Source: Pseudomonadota bacterium (GTDB lineage: Bacteria; Pseudomonadota; Alphaproteobacteria; Rhizobiales; Beijerinckiaceae). From it: a stretch of DNA of 7,191 bases. The DNA lies in assembly GCA_023386115.1 (NCBI GenBank), contig JAEWKL010000624.1, positions 1-7,191 of the forward strand, read 5' to 3'. The position numbers and the translations under genes were made by a program. The notes under the pieces are model-generated. The model saw only the letters and a program-made list of their open reading frames with translations, made no database searches and was not told the origin of the DNA. Of this stretch, positions 4,989-7,191 are shown piece after piece (position 1 is the stretch's first letter; the number at the start of each line of letters is the position of its first letter).

Positions 4989-5936
4989 TCAGGGCACCGC
5001 GCCGAGGCACCAGGCCAGGATGCCCTTCTGGGCGTGGAGCCGGTTCTCGGCCTCGTCGAACACCACCGATTGCGGTCCGTCGATCACGTCGGCGGTGACC
5101 TCCTCGCCGCGATGGGCCGGCAGGCAGTGCATGAACACCGCATCCTTCGCGGCTGCCGCCATCAGCCGGCCGTTGACCTGGTAGGGCATCAGCAGGTTGT
5201 GGCGGTGCGCCTCGTCCTCGTCGCCCATCGAGACCCAGCAAGCGGTCACGACCGCGTCGGCCCCCGCCACCGCCTCGAACGGGTCGGTGGTGAGGTTAAG
5301 CTCCGCGCCCTCCGCCTTGGCACGGGCGATCAGGCTCTCCGGCACCGGCAGCTCGGGCGGGCAGGCGACGTTGAGGCGGAAGTCGAACCGCGCCGCGGCA
5401 TGGGCCCAGGAGGCCAGCACGTTGTTGGCATCCCCCGACCAGGCGACGGTGCGGCCCTTGATGGGCCCGCGATGCTCCTCGAAGGTCAGCACGTCGGCCA
5501 TGATCTGGCACGGATGCGACTCCTTCGTCAGGCCGTTGATGACCGGGATCGTGGCGTACTCGGCCAGTTCCAGCATCATGCCGTGGTCGAGGATGCGGAT
5601 CATGATCGCGTCGATGTAGCGCGACAGGACCCGGGCGGTGTCGGCGACGGTCTCGCCGCGGCCGAGCTGCATCTCCCGGCCGGTGAGCATCAGGGTCTCG
5701 CCGCCCAGTTCCCGCATCGCCACGTCGAACGAGACGCGGGTGCGGGTCGAGGGCTTGTCGAACACCATGCCGAGGAACTTGCCGGCGAGCGGCCGCTCGA
5801 CCGGCGGCTCGCCCTTGCGGCGGCGGCGCTTCAGGTCGGCGCAGGCGTCGAGGACGGTGCGCAGCTCGGCGCTGGAGAAATCGGTCAGGTCGAGGAAGTG
5901 CCGGGGGGCCGGCGCGATCTTCACGGGCGCGTTCAT
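4989..5936 (-). CDS. argF: Ornithine carbamoyltransferase, with an Asp-to-Ala change before the SMG loop
   Basis: This cytoplasmic enzyme transfers the carbamoyl group from carbamoyl phosphate to ornithine to make citrulline. The 315-residue length is normal. The carbamoyl-phosphate site is intact: FDKPSTRTR (59-67, with STRTR 63-67), HPCQ (141-144) and HCLP (270-273). GDANNV (168-173) supplies the usual ornithine-contacting Asn. The SMG loop (236-238) is preceded by TACW (231-234), where the family almost always has TDxW; that Asp contacts the amino group of ornithine, so Ala232 (codon GCT) is notable. The C-terminal FDEAENRLHAQK stretch (293-304) is typical of alphaproteobacterial enzymes. 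The ATG at 5936 overlaps the argD stop by one base (TGATG), with GGAGG 11 nt upstream inside argD, so translation is probably coupled. The frame remains open further upstream, but that part is the out-of-frame shadow of argD. Family assignment is firm; activity is less certain because of Ala232. Confidence 0.94.
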   Translation of the reverse strand: MNAPVKIAPAPRHFLDLTDFSSAELRTVLDACADLKRRRRKGEPPVERPLAGKFLGMVFDKPSTRTRVSFDVAMRELGGETLMLTGREMQLGRGETVADTARVLSRYIDAIMIRILDHGMMLELAEYATIPVINGLTKESHPCQIMADVLTFEEHRGPIKGRTVAWSGDANNVLASWAHAAARFDFRLNVACPPELPVPESLIARAKAEGAELNLTTDPFEAVAGADAVVTACWVSMGDEDEAHRHNLLMPYQVNGRLMAAAAKDAVFMHCLPAHRGEEVTADVIDGPQSVVFDEAENRLHAQKGILAWCLGAVP

Positions 5937-7129
5937 CACTCGGCGGCCCTCCGGCCCCTCGTCTCCATGGCGGCGCAGGCCGCCTCCAGCTTGTCCAGGG
6001 CCGCACTCACCTCGGCTTCGCCGATGATCAGCGGCGGCAGCAGACGCACGACGTTGTCGCCGGCCGGGATCACCAAGAGGTGCTCGTCCCGGGCGGCGGC
6101 GGCGAACTCGGTGTTGGTGACCACGAGGCGCAGGCCCATCATCAGGCCCTCGCCGCGGAGCTCGTCGACGATGTCGGGGTGGCGGTCCTTGAGGGCGGCG
6201 AGGCGCTGCTTCAGGAGCAGGCCGGTCTGGCGCACGTGCTCCAGGAAGCCGGGGGCCAGGATGATGTCGAGCACGGCGTTGCCCACCGCCATGGCGAGCG
6301 GGTTGCCGCCGAAGGTGGTGCCGTGGCTGCCCACCACCATGCCGCGGGCCGCCTCGCGGGTGGCGAGGCACGCCCCCATCGGGAAGCCGCCGCCGATGCC
6401 CTTGGCCGAGGACAGGATGTCGGGCGTCACGCCCGACCATTCGTGGGCGAAGAGCTTGCCGGTCCGGCCGATGCCGGTCTGGACCTCGTCCATGATCAGC
6501 AGGAGGCCGTGCTCGTCGCACAGGGAGCGCAGGGTGCGCAGCCACTCGTGCGAGACCACCCGCAGGCCGCCCTCGCCCTGGATCGGCTCGATCATCAGGG
6601 CGGCGGTCTCCGGGGTGATGGCGCTCTTGAGGGCTTCCAGGTCGCCGAACGGCACCTGGTCGAACCCGTCGACCTTCGGGCCGAAGCCATCGATGTATTT
6701 CTGCTGCCCGCCGGCCGCGATGGTGGCCAGCGTGCGGCCGTGGAAGGCGCCCTCGAAGGTGATGATCCGGTAGCGCTCCGGGTGGCCGCCGGCGGCGTGG
6801 TACTTGCGCGCCATCTTGATGCAGGCCTCGTTGGCCTCGGCACCGGAATTGGCGAAGAAGACCACGTCGGCGAAGCTCGCCTCGGTCAGCCGCTGGGCCA
6901 GCCGCTCGGCCTCCGGCACCTCGAACAGGTTCGAGACGTGCCAGACCTTCTGGGCCTGCTCGGTCAGCGCCGCGACGAGGTGCGGATGGCCGTGGCCGAC
7001 CGAGTTGACCGCGATGCCGGCGCCGAAATCGAGGTATCGCGAGCCGTCTCGGGCGATGAGCCAAGCGCCCTCACCGCGCTCGAAGGACACCTTGGCCCGG
7101 GCGTAGGTCGGCAGCAGCGAGGAGGTCAC
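5936..7129 (-). CDS. argD: Acetylornithine aminotransferase (PLP-dependent, class III)
   Basis: This enzyme transfers the amino group of glutamate to N-acetylglutamate 5-semialdehyde to give N-acetylornithine, the substrate of ArgE. Related enzymes can also serve in lysine biosynthesis as succinyldiaminopimelate aminotransferase. The 397-residue protein has all class-III landmarks: DFGAGIAVNSVGHGHP (34-49), NSGAEANE (94-101, phosphate loop), FHGRT (129-133), EPIQGEGG (181-188), IMDEVQTGIGRTG (212-224, Asp214 for the PLP ring), SSAKGIGGGFP with the PLP lysine Lys243, and GTTFGGNPLA (270-279). The start is a GTG at 7129 with GGAG 8 nt upstream, giving MTSSLLPTYAR, a standard ArgD N-terminus. 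It is first in a minus-strand argD-argF operon, with the argF ATG overlapping its TGA. Its promoter must lie in the last 60 bp of the window or beyond. Confidence 0.95.
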   Translation of the reverse strand: MTSSLLPTYARAKVSFERGEGAWLIARDGSRYLDFGAGIAVNSVGHGHPHLVAALTEQAQKVWHVSNLFEVPEAERLAQRLTEASFADVVFFANSGAEANEACIKMARKYHAAGGHPERYRIITFEGAFHGRTLATIAAGGQQKYIDGFGPKVDGFDQVPFGDLEALKSAITPETAALMIEPIQGEGGLRVVSHEWLRTLRSLCDEHGLLLIMDEVQTGIGRTGKLFAHEWSGVTPDILSSAKGIGGGFPMGACLATREAARGMVVGSHGTTFGGNPLAMAVGNAVLDIILAPGFLEHVRQTGLLLKQRLAALKDRHPDIVDELRGEGLMMGLRLVVTNTEFAAAARDEHLLVIPAGDNVVRLLPPLIIGEAEVSAALDKLEAACAAMETRGRRAAE

Positions 7130-7137
7130 GATCTCGT

Positions 7138-7141
7138 CTCC
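7138..7141 (-). promoter_or_regulatory. Ribosome binding site supporting the GTG start of argD
   Basis: On the minus strand GGAG lies 8 nt before the GTG at 7129-7127. No in-frame ATG upstream or near downstream gives a more family-like N-terminus, so this site supports the GTG start. Confidence 0.7.
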
Positions 7142-7191
7142 GTCGCGGTCGAGTGAGTCGGTCGACCGGAAAACAAAGCGCCGCCTCGAAG
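7142..7191 (-). other. Upstream region of argD, cut by the right edge
   Basis: Upstream of the argD ribosome binding site is a perfect 10-bp palindrome CGGTCGACCG (7159-7168) and, on the minus strand, a T-rich patch GCTTTGTTTTCC. These could belong to the argD control region, but no -35/-10 pair is convincing within the bases available. Confidence 0.25.

Noticed and set aside
4989..7064. A single 691-codon frame suggesting an argD-argF fusion
   Set aside because: Only the last 315 codons are real (argF). The rest is argD sequence read out of frame, while argD itself is intact in another frame.
4971..7156. Long plus-strand frames (4971-6773 and 6080-7156) opposite argF and argD
   Set aside because: Both are antisense to strongly conserved enzymes and have no family-like motifs; open antisense frames are expected at this GC content.

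Overview
The window is very GC-rich, with compact, mostly minus-strand housekeeping genes. Codon choice and protein sequence types fit an alphaproteobacterium of the order Hyphomicrobiales (Rhizobiales). A Methylobacterium-like organism is my best guess, from the argD-argF-hslO order, the PRC-barrel periplasmic protein and the type of palindromic intergenic repeat. That assignment is recalled knowledge plus inference, not a database result.

Layout from left to right. At 1-115 (minus) is the start of a hydrophobic protein that runs off the left edge. apaG (248-640, plus) is divergent from it and is followed by a 14-bp hairpin without a U-tract. argE (817-2001, plus) encodes an M20-family acetylornithine deacetylase. 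The convergent gap 2002-2191 is largely filled by copy A of a composite palindromic repeat. Then come four transcription units on the minus strand, read right to left: argD-argF (7129 to 4989, with stop and start overlapping as TGATG), hslO (4548-3535), a secreted PRC-barrel protein (3416-2874) and a LysE/RhtB-type exporter (2803-2192). The 440-bp argF-hslO gap holds copy B of the repeat, a heat-shock-like promoter candidate and a leader of about 150 nt. The 118-bp hslO-PRC gap holds three inverted repeats.

Functionally, ArgD makes N-acetylornithine, ArgE deacetylates it to ornithine and ArgF carbamoylates ornithine to citrulline. The window therefore encodes three consecutive steps of arginine biosynthesis, on opposite strands about 3 kb apart. 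hslO (Hsp33, redox-activated chaperone) and the PRC-barrel protein suggest stress functions. ApaG and the LysE-type protein are transport- or homeostasis-related by family.

No clearly new multi-gene system is visible. The observations most worth checking are: (1) an Ala where ornithine carbamoyltransferases have a near-invariant substrate-binding Asp just before the SMG loop of ArgF; (2) a ~140-bp dispersed element made of two hairpins in inverted orientation, present twice with the same internal geometry; (3) an RpoH-like promoter candidate upstream of hslO.
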